Source: Chryseosolibacter histidinae
GTDB taxonomy: Bacteria; Bacteroidota; Bacteroidia; Cytophagales; Cyclobacteriaceae
Length of the DNA stretch: 64,000 bases
Direction: 5' to 3'
Assembly (NCBI RefSeq): GCF_018598225.1
Contig: NZ_JAHESF010000010.1
Location: forward strand, 62,001-126,000
Below the pieces are notes generated by a model. The model was not told where the DNA came from. It searched no databases and worked only from the letters and a program-made list of their open reading frames with translations. Below, in pieces: positions 49,370 to 58,668 of this stretch (within the stretch, counting starts at the first letter, position 1; each line of letters begins with the position of its first letter). The position numbers and the translations under genes were made by a program.

Positions 49370-49450
49370 AGTTTAAAGTTTCAGGTTTCAGGTTTCAAGT
49401 TCGGGTCCCCCCAACTTTAAACTTTAAACTTTAAATTTTAAACTTTCAAT
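49370..49450. repeat. Heptad foldback element, AAAGTTT family
   Basis: Left arm GTTTAAAGTTTCAGGTTTCA (49371-49390), right arm AACTTTAAACTTTAAACTTT (49413-49432) and onward to the Kelch gene stop at 49451. Spacer of about 12 bases. Confidence 0.9.
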
Positions 49451-50470
49451 CTAGTTATCTTCATCATACTCCTCGAGGTGTTTGAATTCCCAGATGTCGT
49501 CGTAGCGGCTCGTGCCGTTCTGGCCCGTGCCTACGAAAGCCTGTTCACCCAGCACATAACCAACCGCGAGGCTTCGCGCCGATCCCTCGAAAGAGGTACG
49601 GTCATCCCATTCGCCTGTTTGTGAATTGTACTGATACACGCTCCTGTCTGTGGCTCCACTCGAAGCAACGCCGCCCACAATGTAGGCATAAGGACCGATC
49701 ACCAGGGCCACGGCATCGTGCCTGAAAACGCCAAGCTTGAATTCATCATAGTAGTCGTCATCATCGGAATCAGGCGTAAGTTTTGTCCAGCCCGCGTCAT
49801 TGGGATCGAAGCGCCAGAAGCCGGTATTGTAAGATCCATTGTTCCGGCCCGTGCAAACGTATCCTTTGCCATCGATGACAAACGCAAGGCCACCTTCGAT
49901 CTTCTCACCCGGGTAGCTCCTGATCTCGTGCCACATGGGTGTGCTGGTGGGATCAAACTCCCAGAAGTCGCTGTTGTATTTATCGCCGTCATAACCTGTG
50001 CCGATATAAGCTTTCGACCCGATGGCGAATGCCACCGCATTGTACCGAGCAGTGCCAGCGAAACTTTCAACCTGAGTCCAGGCATCCGTATCGGGATTAT
50101 ACTCCCAGAAATCACCAAGCTCTTCCTTGGTCAGCTCGCGATTGTATCCGAGGCCGATGTATCCCCTTCCGTTGATGGAGAAGGCCACCGCTCTTTCCCT
50201 CGCTGTTCCGGGAAATGTTTTTTTGTTCTCCCAGTAACCGGTGTTGATATCGTAGGAATAAAAATCAGTGATGTACTCGTCACCGTCGTAGCCGAGTCCC
50301 ACAAAAGCTTTCGAACCGATGGTGAATGAAATGGCTCCCGATCTTGGCCGCCCCTTGAAAGGTGTTGTTTTGGTCCAATTGCCAATAGAGGTGGTTTCTT
50401 CTTCCGGGTCGGCGCAAGACGAAGAAAGGCTGACAGCGACCAGGAGAAGCATGAAGATCCGGTATTTCAT
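49451..50470 (-). CDS. Kelch-repeat lipoprotein
   Basis: A 339-residue lipoprotein. ATG 50470 gives MKYRIFMLLLVAVSLSSSC with cysteine 19; ATG 50500 would overlap the previous gene. Six Kelch blades of about 50 residues follow, each with GxxxYIGxGY and DFWEYxPxTDxWT (GSKAYIGTGYDGDKYNSDFW, NGRGYIGLGYNRELTKEELG, DLWEFKHLEE at the end). Such propellers bind proteins or glycans; no galactose-oxidase copper site is visible. It starts 11 bp after the DUF4270 gene stop, so both are one transcript. Confidence 0.88.
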   Translation of the reverse strand: MKYRIFMLLLVAVSLSSSCADPEEETTSIGNWTKTTPFKGRPRSGAISFTIGSKAFVGLGYDGDEYITDFYSYDINTGYWENKKTFPGTARERAVAFSINGRGYIGLGYNRELTKEELGDFWEYNPDTDAWTQVESFAGTARYNAVAFAIGSKAYIGTGYDGDKYNSDFWEFDPTSTPMWHEIRSYPGEKIEGGLAFVIDGKGYVCTGRNNGSYNTGFWRFDPNDAGWTKLTPDSDDDDYYDEFKLGVFRHDAVALVIGPYAYIVGGVASSGATDRSVYQYNSQTGEWDDRTSFEGSARSLAVGYVLGEQAFVGTGQNGTSRYDDIWEFKHLEEYDEDN

Positions 50471-50480
50471 AGAATTCAGG

Positions 50481-51824
50481 TTATTCGTTAACAGTTGCAT
50501 AATAGATCCTTAAGCGCGTTTGGTATTCATGGGTTTTACTGTGAAAATAAATGCGGTCTGTGCCCAGCCTGAAATCCTTGTCGGTCAGGAGAAAGAGCAG
50601 GCCGTTCTCGTTGAATGCCTGGAGCTCCATCTGCGACTTCACAAAACCGGTAACATCTACCGAATACCGGGTGTCGCGCTGCAGATCGGTATCTTCCAGC
50701 AATGACACTTCATACGATGAAGCGCTGTAGATATCGTTACGACGGTCTGCCATGTACATTCTGAGCGTTTCAGGCAGCGCCGTTAAACCATTGTATGACC
50801 GCCGAACGGTATACACATCCAGGATGGCCCGTGTAACATAAAAGTTGGTGAGCTGCTTCAGGTCGCGCAGGTACGGCATGTCTATACGCAGCGCAAGCCC
50901 AGCCCCTGATTGGATATAGGACTCGTCATGGGTGTACACCGAGCTCACTTTGTCCTTGTACGAGCGGAAGCTTTTGAGGTAGGGATTGTCGCGGCTGGCA
51001 ATGATCCGGGTTGAGGTGTTGGCCGTGTTCACCGTAAAAGAAACAGACTTCTGCTCAGCGGGCACAACGTTGCGGTCGTAGTAGTATAAACGCAGCGACA
51101 CGTTTTTAAAACCGATGATCCCTGAGGAACCAGTGGTATCAGGAATAATGGCAAACCCTTTCAGGTATTCCAGGAACTCTTCGTTGGATTGGAATTCCTC
51201 GTCGCCGGCTGCTGCCTTCTGGTAAAAGCTCTGGCCAAACGAAGAAGACAATCGGATCTCCACGGAGTCTTGCTGATGCGGGCGGGGCACAAAGGTCACG
51301 GAGCCCACAGGCAGCGGATCGGTGCGGAAGCGGCTCGTGTTGTAGATGTTGTCGTCTTTACCGGGCTCGATGTCTTCCAGCGCAAAATGAGCTTTGAGGG
51401 TCATGGCTGCAGTTGTATCATAATAAGCGTAACCGTCATAAGGCAGTACGAGGGCCAGGTAATCGAACGCGATCTTGGGGTCATCGAGCACATCAACATC
51501 GGCAACGCTCACCTGCAGGTACGACAGCGCTGTGATGCGACCGAGACGTGCATCTTTGTTAGAGCCCAGCAGGATGCGGTCTGCACTGCTGGTGATCAGG
51601 CTATCGAACTTCACGGTCGAGATCCTGACCGTAGCCGAATCGATATACGACGCATCCAGCGATCCTCCTCCAAAAACATCCAGCCCGATGCGAGACGAGT
51701 CCGAGCCACAGGAGAAACAAAAAAGGAGTACCAGCATCCATAGAGCAGGATTTTCAGGATTAGCAGGATTAGAATTGGTACGTCCCTCCATTTCGTGCGA
51801 CAGCATTTTATTTTTTCTACACAT
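50481..51824 (-). CDS. DUF4270-family lipoprotein
   Basis: About 447 residues. The text after the lipobox CFSCGSDSSRIGLDVFGGGS, the later DSLITSSADRILLGSNKDAR and LGRITALSYLQVS, and the C-terminal part with ILDVYTVRRSYNGLTALPET match DUF4270, a Bacteroidota family of surface lipoproteins of unknown role. The N-terminus is odd: the sequence before the hydrophobic stretch LWMLVLLFCFSC is SNPANPENP, encoded by 9-bp CAGGATTA-type repeats (51745-51775) and without basic residues of its own, except from MEGR at ATG 51791. Start may be 51824, 51806 or 51791. Co-transcribed with the Kelch gene. Confidence 0.8.
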   Translation of the reverse strand: MCRKNKMLSHEMEGRTNSNPANPENPALWMLVLLFCFSCGSDSSRIGLDVFGGGSLDASYIDSATVRISTVKFDSLITSSADRILLGSNKDARLGRITALSYLQVSVADVDVLDDPKIAFDYLALVLPYDGYAYYDTTAAMTLKAHFALEDIEPGKDDNIYNTSRFRTDPLPVGSVTFVPRPHQQDSVEIRLSSSFGQSFYQKAAAGDEEFQSNEEFLEYLKGFAIIPDTTGSSGIIGFKNVSLRLYYYDRNVVPAEQKSVSFTVNTANTSTRIIASRDNPYLKSFRSYKDKVSSVYTHDESYIQSGAGLALRIDMPYLRDLKQLTNFYVTRAILDVYTVRRSYNGLTALPETLRMYMADRRNDIYSASSYEVSLLEDTDLQRDTRYSVDVTGFVKSQMELQAFNENGLLFLLTDKDFRLGTDRIYFHSKTHEYQTRLRIYYATVNE

Positions 51825-51899
51825 CCTAAATCCTGTAAATCTTGTAATCCTGTAAATCCTGGTTTAATCCAGTAAATCCCATAATCCTGTAAATCCTGA
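51745..51899. repeat. Nine-bp-period repeat arms, CAGGATTA/AATCCTGTA
   Basis: Left arm GCAGGATTTTCAGGATTAGC inside the DUF4270 reading frame; right arm AATCCTGTAAATCTTGTAAT and similar units to 51899. It occupies the upstream region of DUF4270. Bases 51900-52139 hold the promoter region of the divergent outer-membrane gene; no gene is seen there. Confidence 0.8.
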
Positions 51900-52139
51900 T
51901 CCCAAAGGAAGAAGGTGCCAGCGCTTTATCCAAGGAGAGTAGACCATCTCCGTCAATGTATCTACGAGGCGGCATTTTATGAGTACAGCACTTTCATACG
52001 CAGGCTAAAGCGATGTTTTTTAGAATACGCGCGATGATAGACACAAACCTGCTATTCGTAGTCACACTCCGGGAAATGATCTCAATGCTGCAGGCGATTA
52101 AAATTTAACGCCGTAGCTTTCGGCATTTATCCTGTCAGA

Positions 52140-53384
52140 ATGAAATACCGCGCACTGCCACTGTTGTCTTTGCTCTTGTTAGTTGCCTGTTACCACACGT
52201 TGCTGGGACAGAACACGTTCAGCTCTCCTTACTCTGTATATGGACTGGGCATGCTGAACAAACGCACCGCATCACTCAACCGTGTTATGGGCGGAACTGG
52301 CATTGCCGTTCGTGATGCCATGAACATCAATGCCGCGAACCCGGCCTCGTACAGCGCCATCGTTTCGCCCGTGAGTCATGTTTTCGAAGCTGGATTCTAT
52401 GTTGAATCCAACCGTTATGCCAAAAGCACCATGACGGAATCACAAAGCAATGGGGGCCTTAACAACCTGAACTACTGGTTCAAGTTCAAGCCGCGCTGGG
52501 CATCTACCTTCGGCTTGTCGCCCTTCAGCAGTGTTTCGTATACCATCACCAATCAGCAGGAGCTCGGCGCAGGTGAAGAAGCGAATTATACCTATGAGGG
52601 TTCCGGTAACATCACCCAGCTGTACTGGGGAAACTCGTTCATGCTGCACAAGAATTTATCGGTGGGCGTAAACCTCTCGTTCCTGTTCGGATCGATCCAC
52701 AAAACAGAGTCGGTAGCCGCGCGCTCTATCCCGAACATGCTTACACTCGATAATAAGATCTACACCAACAAGTTCGACGCCGACTTCGGTGTACAATACA
52801 GCATTCCTTTCGGAAAAAGAACGGTGACGCTGGGTGCCATTTACAACAACGGCCTCTCGTTGACAGGAAAAAGCACAGCGGCCCTCTATGATCAGCTCAA
52901 TGACACGTTGAACAGCTGGACCAAAAAAAGCCTTCAATACACCCTGCCTCCCACTGTGGGCGGCGGTATCTCGTTACAGTCCAGCAGATCTATCCTCACC
53001 TCCGACGTCAGGTTCGAGCAATGGACAAAAGGTAAATTCCCTGACAACGAAGAGCTGCGCTTTTCTGACACGTGGACTATGTCTGCCGGATACGCCTACC
53101 TGGGCAACCCGGGTGGTGAAACTTTTCTGGACGTACTGTCCTTTAAAACAGGGTTCTACTGGCAAAACTATTATCTCAATCTGAAAGGATTGTCGCTCCC
53201 GAACTGGGGACTCTCCGCAGGTCTCTCCATTCCTGTCTTCGATGGAAAATCCTCCATCAACCTGACGTATTCGTTCGATAAGCTGGGCACCACCCAAAAC
53301 AACCTGATCCTGCAAAAATCCCAAAAGGTGATAATCGATGTGGTGATCAGGGATCTGTGGGGAGTGAGGAGGAAATTTGATTAG
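52140..53384 (+). CDS. Outer-membrane protein, transport-type barrel
   Basis: A 414-residue exported protein; signal MKYRALPLLSLLLLVACYHT cut near LLGQ (the cysteine at 17 does not look like a lipobox because several residues separate it from the mature charged part). The mature N-terminus NTFSSPYSVYGLGMLNKRTA followed by NRVMGGTGIAVRDAMNINAA and NPASYSAI is the pattern of OmpP1/FadL-like outer-membrane proteins in Bacteroidota. Barrel strands follow (YTYEGSGNITQLYWGNSFML, VTLGAIYNNGLSLTGKSTAA). It is divergent from DUF4270/Kelch, which commonly occur near such a gene. Substrate unknown. Confidence 0.8.
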   Translation: MKYRALPLLSLLLLVACYHTLLGQNTFSSPYSVYGLGMLNKRTASLNRVMGGTGIAVRDAMNINAANPASYSAIVSPVSHVFEAGFYVESNRYAKSTMTESQSNGGLNNLNYWFKFKPRWASTFGLSPFSSVSYTITNQQELGAGEEANYTYEGSGNITQLYWGNSFMLHKNLSVGVNLSFLFGSIHKTESVAARSIPNMLTLDNKIYTNKFDADFGVQYSIPFGKRTVTLGAIYNNGLSLTGKSTAALYDQLNDTLNSWTKKSLQYTLPPTVGGGISLQSSRSILTSDVRFEQWTKGKFPDNEELRFSDTWTMSAGYAYLGNPGGETFLDVLSFKTGFYWQNYYLNLKGLSLPNWGLSAGLSIPVFDGKSSINLTYSFDKLGTTQNNLILQKSQKVIIDVVIRDLWGVRRKFD

Positions 53385-53404
53385 AGTGAGGGTTAATGTT
53401 GGTT

Positions 53405-53600
53405 CCCGCAGATTCCGCAGATGAACGCAGATACAGATACGCTACTGAAATAGCTATATTTTATCTGCGTCATCCCGACGACGATGATCTCAGATAGGTT
53501 CTGTCAAATACTGTTGCTGCTCTTAAGCTCTTGCGATTTTGCTGACACACGTAGATATCGCTGCATCAATCTGCGCCTATCCGCGTGATCTGCGGGAAAC
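53405..53600. repeat. GCAGATTAC-type period-9 repeat
   Basis: Left arm CCCGCAGATTCCGCAGATGA, right arm ATCTGCGCCTATCCGCGTGA (53570-53589) and TCTGCGGG. Inner copies TTATCTGCGTCATCCCG. It separates two convergent genes. Confidence 0.75.
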
Positions 53601-53616
53601 ATCCACTTGGGAACAT

Positions 53617-56600
53617 CTACTTTAGAAACACCCTCGTTGAATATTGCTGCTCCCCAATTCGGAGCCTCATGACGTAGATCCCTTGTGGTGTGTTCTTGGG
53701 ATCGATGGTGTAGGTCTGGTTGAGCACACTGGACAGGTTACCACTGGTGACCTGCTTGCCGGTAACATCGATGAGCGCGTAGGCAACGTCCTGCCTGGTG
53801 GAAAGGTTGAAAGTGATGTAGAATTCCGCAGGCCCGCTGGGATCGGTTCCGTAGACACTGTAGGGTTGATCTACCGACTGCGGTGCCGGATTATCAGAAA
53901 GATAGAACTCAATATTATCGAGGTAAAGATCGTTGACATGGCCATTGCTGACCACGAAGGCGATCCTCATCTGGCCTTCTCCCGCCAGGCTGCTCAGGTT
54001 CACGAACTGCCTCCGCCACTGCGCTTCCGACGATGGAACTTCCGTAACAGCGGCATCCATACCTGTGAGCACACCTGCATCTTCGCTGAGCAAAACCTCG
54101 TACGTGCTGCCGCAATCTTTGGAAGCGAGCACTTTAAAGACTTCCCTCGCGCCTTCTTTCTTGCTTCCAAAATCCGCATTCTGGTATGAGAGGTCGAAGA
54201 ACACGCTGGCCACATTCGTCTGTGTGAAATCCAGCACCGGACTCACCAGCCACGCTTCGTCACCGATATTGATATTGTGATCGCTGTTGAAATAGAGCGA
54301 TTGGCCATAGTTGGTGCCCACTGTCTCCCAACGCATGCCATCGGCGGGATTGGTGATGGTCCACTGATCGGCATAACTGCCATCGTCAAAATACTGGCGC
54401 AGGGGGATCAGGTCCGATGCCTTGTTCAGCACCGAGATCACTTCCTTACGATTGTCGGTATCGTTCTTGTCAAAAAAACCGTTCGTCTCCGAGAGCGTGG
54501 TCGTGAACCTGTTCTCGCCAGGGCTGAGGATGATGCCCGGCAATGTGATCTCCTGCTCTTGACCCGGCGTGATGGCAAGGTCGTTGAAGATGACCATCAA
54601 CTGCTGTACATTGTCCACCATACCGGTGATCTTGAAGCTTGTGACGGCAACCTCTCCGGTATTCTTTACCTTGATCACCGGTGCAACGGCGCTATCGCAA
54701 CGCACCGGCGAAGGACTCACAATGGCCGTGATGGCCGCATCCGCATCGGCGCTTCCCGTAACCGCGATGTTGTCGAGGTAGAGGTTGTTGCCGCGTGCAT
54801 TGACGCCCACAAAGGCGAGCTGAACGTTCGACAGACCTGCATAGTCCCGCAGGCTCACGATCTCTTTTCGCCAGTCGCTTTCACCCGAAGGCACAAAGGC
54901 AATGCCGGAGTTCTGCGCCGTGGCCAGCGCGCTGCCCGATTTCGAATAGACCTGACTTCCGCCGCTCAGGCTATTGCTGCAATCCGTGATCACGTAAACT
55001 TTCAGTCCATCGGCTGCACTCTGATTCCCTGCGTAGGCAACGTCAAAAGCCAGGTAAGGATCTGTTGCTGACGAGAGATCGACCACTGGTGTAAAGACAA
55101 TATCTTCCGCTCCCAGAGCTTCGGAGGCATTGAAGAATTTCATGTAAAGCGCTGTATTGGAGGCGTTCTCTTTCGTGGCTGTTCGCACACTCCAGGCGGT
55201 GAGTCCGTCGGCATTGCCAAGCTTCCATGCCGCGGGCTGCGTGACGAATCGTTCCGTGAATGGCATGCTGATGTTCTCAGGAACCAAAGCGGTCACACTT
55301 TTTTCGTTGTCATCAGTTTTGCCATCCGAGGCACCGTTGGTCTTGATCAGCTTCACTTTCACTGTATTCGATCCGGTAGCCAGCGACAACGGTGAAAAAG
55401 TGACCGGTGCGTCAGCAGCTACCGCCACGGGATTGTTGAACACAACGTCCCTTGTTTCCTTCACGACTCCATTGACATACAGTTCGATTCGCGCAGTAGT
55501 CACAGGGTTGGTTCCTTCGTTCACCACCCGGATCGAGGGCACGACGCTCCCCGCACAAATGTTCTCCACCGGACTTGTGATGGAGCGTATGGCAAGGTCG
55601 TCCTGCACGGGCGATGGATCATCGGCGCCATCGGAGACCAGCAGGCTCGCCCTGCGCGGACTGTTCTCGATGACCGTCATCATACGATCAGCCTGGCCAC
55701 TGGTGAAAAGGTTCATACACGCGTCGTTGGTGTAGTCCATATAATTCTGGAACATGGTGTGCACGGAGCAGGCAGTCTGTGGGTGTGACGGGCAGCCGCT
55801 GGTGCTGTTTCCCTGGTCCGGTGTATCGGCCACATAGTCGCCATTGCCACCGCACAGGCCATTGTCATCGCCCCAGATGTGCCGCAGCCCGAAAAAGTGC
55901 CCTACTTCGTGGGTGGCAGTTCTTCCGCGGTTGAAAGAAGAGGTAAGATTAAAGTTGCCATCGTCCAGGCTGCCTGTTACGGTATAGTCGATCGCCACGC
56001 CATCCGTGAGGCGGTTATTTTCGGCAGACTCCAGGCCTGCGAGACTCGACACAGGAAATTGCGCATACCCTAACAATCCTGACGAGAGGTCAGTAACCCA
56101 AAGGTTGAGATAGTCTTCTGCAGGCCAGTAGCTCTGGGCTTTGAGGGTGGCGTCATCATTCACCGTCCATGTGTTTTTCGATCCCCTCACCCGCACGATG
56201 CCGGTAGTAGGTTCGCCTGCTGGGTTTTGTTTGGCCAGCACAAACTCGATATCAAGCTTCGCTGCCACACCTGCGAATTCCGATGGCGTGGATGAGGCAT
56301 CGGTATTGAGCCTGTTAAAATCCCTGTTGAGCACCTTGATCTGTGAACGCACCTGCTCGTCAGAGATGTTCACTCCCGTGCCAACTGCCTCACCTTTGTG
56401 GATGATGTGCACCACCACGGGAATACGGTACGGACCTGACTGCACACGGCCGCTGGCACGGCTTCTGCGCCGCTCCCCGATCCAGCTTTCAAATCTGTTA
56501 TCATCTTCGCGCAACAAATTCTTGTCGCGGAGCTGCTGGGTCATTTCAACAGTGCCGCAGCGGTCTTGCGCTAACGTTTGAAAGATGCCACAGCAAACGA

Positions 56601-56640
56601 AAATCACAGTAAAGAGCCCAACCGCATATTGTTTTATCAT
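53617..56640 (-). CDS. Secreted M43-type zinc metalloprotease with T9SS tail
   Basis: A 1007-residue protease. ATG 56640 starts MIKQYAVGLFTVIFVCCGIF, a signal peptide. The pappalysin-like (M43) domain lies about 70-350: HEVGHFFGLRH at 244-254 is the zinc site, and NYMDYTNDACMNLFTSGQAD about 60 residues later gives the Met-turn. CARDB-like and adhesion domains follow (DLAIRSITSPVENICAGSVV near 365), then two MAM/choice-of-anchor-like blocks (YFDDGSYADQWTITNPADGM). The last 70 residues (YITFNLSTRQDVAYALIDVT, TPQGIYVMRLRIGEQQYSTR) are a T9SS type A domain. ATG overlaps the stop of the small helical protein as ATGA, so both are co-translated. Confidence 0.93.
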   Translation of the reverse strand: MIKQYAVGLFTVIFVCCGIFQTLAQDRCGTVEMTQQLRDKNLLREDDNRFESWIGERRRSRASGRVQSGPYRIPVVVHIIHKGEAVGTGVNISDEQVRSQIKVLNRDFNRLNTDASSTPSEFAGVAAKLDIEFVLAKQNPAGEPTTGIVRVRGSKNTWTVNDDATLKAQSYWPAEDYLNLWVTDLSSGLLGYAQFPVSSLAGLESAENNRLTDGVAIDYTVTGSLDDGNFNLTSSFNRGRTATHEVGHFFGLRHIWGDDNGLCGGNGDYVADTPDQGNSTSGCPSHPQTACSVHTMFQNYMDYTNDACMNLFTSGQADRMMTVIENSPRRASLLVSDGADDPSPVQDDLAIRSITSPVENICAGSVVPSIRVVNEGTNPVTTARIELYVNGVVKETRDVVFNNPVAVAADAPVTFSPLSLATGSNTVKVKLIKTNGASDGKTDDNEKSVTALVPENISMPFTERFVTQPAAWKLGNADGLTAWSVRTATKENASNTALYMKFFNASEALGAEDIVFTPVVDLSSATDPYLAFDVAYAGNQSAADGLKVYVITDCSNSLSGGSQVYSKSGSALATAQNSGIAFVPSGESDWRKEIVSLRDYAGLSNVQLAFVGVNARGNNLYLDNIAVTGSADADAAITAIVSPSPVRCDSAVAPVIKVKNTGEVAVTSFKITGMVDNVQQLMVIFNDLAITPGQEQEITLPGIILSPGENRFTTTLSETNGFFDKNDTDNRKEVISVLNKASDLIPLRQYFDDGSYADQWTITNPADGMRWETVGTNYGQSLYFNSDHNINIGDEAWLVSPVLDFTQTNVASVFFDLSYQNADFGSKKEGAREVFKVLASKDCGSTYEVLLSEDAGVLTGMDAAVTEVPSSEAQWRRQFVNLSSLAGEGQMRIAFVVSNGHVNDLYLDNIEFYLSDNPAPQSVDQPYSVYGTDPSGPAEFYITFNLSTRQDVAYALIDVTGKQVTSGNLSSVLNQTYTIDPKNTPQGIYVMRLRIGEQQYSTRVFLK

Positions 56641-57056
56641 AGCGTCATGATTGATCCCACAGATTGCCTGGCGGCTTTGGATTGATGGTTTGACGCCATC
56701 GGATCGCTCGTGCGGAAACGATCGCGCCATATTTTTCTCCACTTTCTTCTTTGTTTGGCATTAAAGGTCTCCCAGATACTCTGGCTCCGGTTCAGCAGGC
56801 ACCGGGCTACAGTGAGCTGTAGCGCAGTGCGGTCACCGGGCATCTCTGAAACCGCCGCCATGAGCCTCGCATAATACTCGCGGTTGATATCGGTGATCTT
56901 CCTGGATTGATGGGAATCCAGCCTCAGCTCGTGACGCCAGAACAAAGGATCATACAACACCAGTGTTTTCAGTGAAGTTTCCTGCTGCGCATGGCATCCG
57001 TAAGCCAAAACCGTGAAGATTAGAAGAAGCACAAACCGTTTGAAAATTCTCATCAT
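56637..57056 (-). CDS. Small exported helical protein coupled to the M43 protease
   Basis: About 139 residues from ATG 57056 (MMRIFKRFVLLLIFTVLAYG, signal ending HAQ). The mature part has LRLDSHQSRKITDINREYYA near 45-64 followed by VARCLLNRSQSIWETFNAKQ, the same LRL-x2-HQ-x-R-x-I-x2-IN-x2-YY pattern as the protein at 44969. The C-terminus is basic (RRKWRKIWRDRFR). The stop overlaps the protease start as ATGA. A chaperone or inhibitor role for the secreted protease is possible but inferred only from coupling. Confidence 0.65.
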   Translation of the reverse strand: MMRIFKRFVLLLIFTVLAYGCHAQQETSLKTLVLYDPLFWRHELRLDSHQSRKITDINREYYARLMAAVSEMPGDRTALQLTVARCLLNRSQSIWETFNAKQRRKWRKIWRDRFRTSDPMASNHQSKAARQSVGSIMTL

Positions 57057-57200
57057 ATATCCCGCCAATATACGCTATGTAACGCCTGAAACTGTTAAAG
57101 ATTCCCACTTACCTGCACTGTGTAGCCAAATCAGTTCATTCCATAGACAAACCAATCTCGAATATCTATGTAAAAAAGCTTACCAGCCGTTTAAAAATCA

Positions 57201-57228
57201 CCCTCAAAGGGTTTAAACCCCTTGAGGG
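57201..57228. repeat. Perfectly placed palindrome in a divergent promoter region
   Basis: CCCTCAAAGGG (57201-57211) and CCCCTTGAGGG (57218-57228) form an 11-bp stem with one A-C mismatch around TTTAAA. It is between divergent genes, so it is not a simple terminator. Repeats of this kind are common in Bacteroidota genomes; its role is not known. Confidence 0.6.
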
Positions 57229-57329
57229 CTGTCCCTCGACACGAACGGATAAAGCACTTCCTTTGATATAAACCCCATTGGATTTTCAGGGCCATTCTTT
57301 TATTATCGTATGAAAATCAAACTAACACC

Positions 57330-58499
57330 ATGCAGGATAACAACAGGCGCAAGTTCATCAGGCAGTCACTAACAACCGTTGCCGGTCTCGCGGCAGCGAC
57401 CCTGCCTTCAAAAATTTCGGCAGCTCCCGGAACCTATGCCACACCGGATACAACAGGTAAGCGCCGGAAAGAGCCTGGGCGCACAGCCACCATCCGCTTC
57501 TCCGTGATAGGTCTCAACCATGGCCACATTTACGGACAGACCGAAGCTGTGATCCGCGGCGGAGGCGAGCTGGTCTCTTTTTATGCCAAGGAACCCGATC
57601 TTGCGGCAGCCTATGCCAAGCGTTACCCGCAAGCCAGGCTCGCCAGCAGCGAAAAGGAGATCCTGGAAGATGATACCATCAAGCTGGTAGTAAGCGCCTC
57701 CATCCCTGCAGACCGCGCACCGCTGGGCATTCGTGTGATGAAACATGGTAAGGATTTTATGGTGGACAAGCCTGGCATCACCACACTGGAACAGCTCGCA
57801 GAAGCAAGAAAAGTGCAGAAGGAGACCAAACGGATCTATTCGATCATGTACAGCGAACGCTTCGAGAACAAAGCCACTGTAAAAGCGGGCGAGCTGGTGA
57901 AAGCCGGCGCCATTGGCCAGGTGATCCAAACCATCGGGCTTGGTCCTCACCGCCTCAACCTGAAGTCACGGCCCGAATGGTTCTTCGATAAAAAATTCTT
58001 CGGAGGCATTCTCTGTGACATTGGTTCCCATCAGTTCGATCAGTTCCTGTTCTTCACGGGCTCTACCAAAGCTGACGTAGTGGCCTCTCAAACCGGCAAT
58101 GTTCATTATCCTCAATACCCGGCATTTGAAGATTTCGGCGATGTGACCGTACGGGGCAATGGCGGAAGCGGATACATCCGTGTAGACTGGTTTACCCCTG
58201 ACGGCCTCAAGACCTGGGGCGACGGCCGCCTCACCATTCTCGGCACAGACGGCTACATCGAGATCCGCAAGAACATCGACATCGGTGGGCGCGATGGTGG
58301 AAATCACCTGTTTCTCGTGGACCAGAAAGAGACCCGTTATATCGACTGCAGCCAGGAGCCGCTGCCTTTTGGCGAGCAGCTCGTCAACGATGTCCTCAAT
58401 CGTACCGAGACTGCTATGACCCAGGAGCATTGTTTCCTCGCCACCGAACTCGCCCTCAAAGCACAGAAGCATGCGCAGAAACTTGAGCTGAAGAAATGA
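57330..58499 (+). CDS. Tat-exported Gfo/Idh/MocA-family oxidoreductase
   Basis: A 389-residue oxidoreductase with a twin-arginine signal (RRKFIRQSLTTVAGLAAATL, R6-R7), so it is folded with its NAD(P) cofactor in the cytoplasm and exported. The Rossmann domain covers 50-175 (VIGLNHGHIYGQTEAVIRGG, VDKPGITTLEQLAEARKVQK) and the C-terminal substrate domain 180-385 (SERFENKATVKAGELVKAGA, GGILCDIGSHQFDQFLFFTG). The usual EKP becomes DKP. Exported Gfo/Idh proteins act on sugars in the periplasm; the substrate is unknown. It stands alone. Confidence 0.92.
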   Translation: MQDNNRRKFIRQSLTTVAGLAAATLPSKISAAPGTYATPDTTGKRRKEPGRTATIRFSVIGLNHGHIYGQTEAVIRGGGELVSFYAKEPDLAAAYAKRYPQARLASSEKEILEDDTIKLVVSASIPADRAPLGIRVMKHGKDFMVDKPGITTLEQLAEARKVQKETKRIYSIMYSERFENKATVKAGELVKAGAIGQVIQTIGLGPHRLNLKSRPEWFFDKKFFGGILCDIGSHQFDQFLFFTGSTKADVVASQTGNVHYPQYPAFEDFGDVTVRGNGGSGYIRVDWFTPDGLKTWGDGRLTILGTDGYIEIRKNIDIGGRDGGNHLFLVDQKETRYIDCSQEPLPFGEQLVNDVLNRTETAMTQEHCFLATELALKAQKHAQKLELKK

Positions 58500-58504
58500 A
58501 TGCA

Positions 58505-58664
58505 AAGTCCACGGTCCACAGTCGACAGTCCACAGACGATCGTGTGAGGTCAACTGTCTATGCTTCGTTTCTAAGTAGCTGTCAGGATCGTATTTTGAAC
58601 TGTGGTTAGGAAGTGGATATGACACCCCTACTGCTGTGGTCAGTGGACCGTCGATCGCGGTCTG
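58505..58664. repeat. Heptad foldback element, GTCCACG/GTCGACA family
   Basis: Left arm AAGTCCACGGTCCACAGTCG (58506-58525, on to 58538), right arm GGTCAGTGGACCGTCGATCG (58638-58657). It follows the oxidoreductase stop by six bases. Confidence 0.85.
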
Positions 58665-58668
58665 AAAA

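Noticed and set aside
54277-55071. 264-codon plus-strand frame opposite the M43 protease
   Set aside because: No signal, no family pattern; the protease frame is continuous with clear domains.
57201-57228. Terminator
   Set aside because: The palindrome lies between two divergent start regions, with no T-run on either strand, so it ends no gene.
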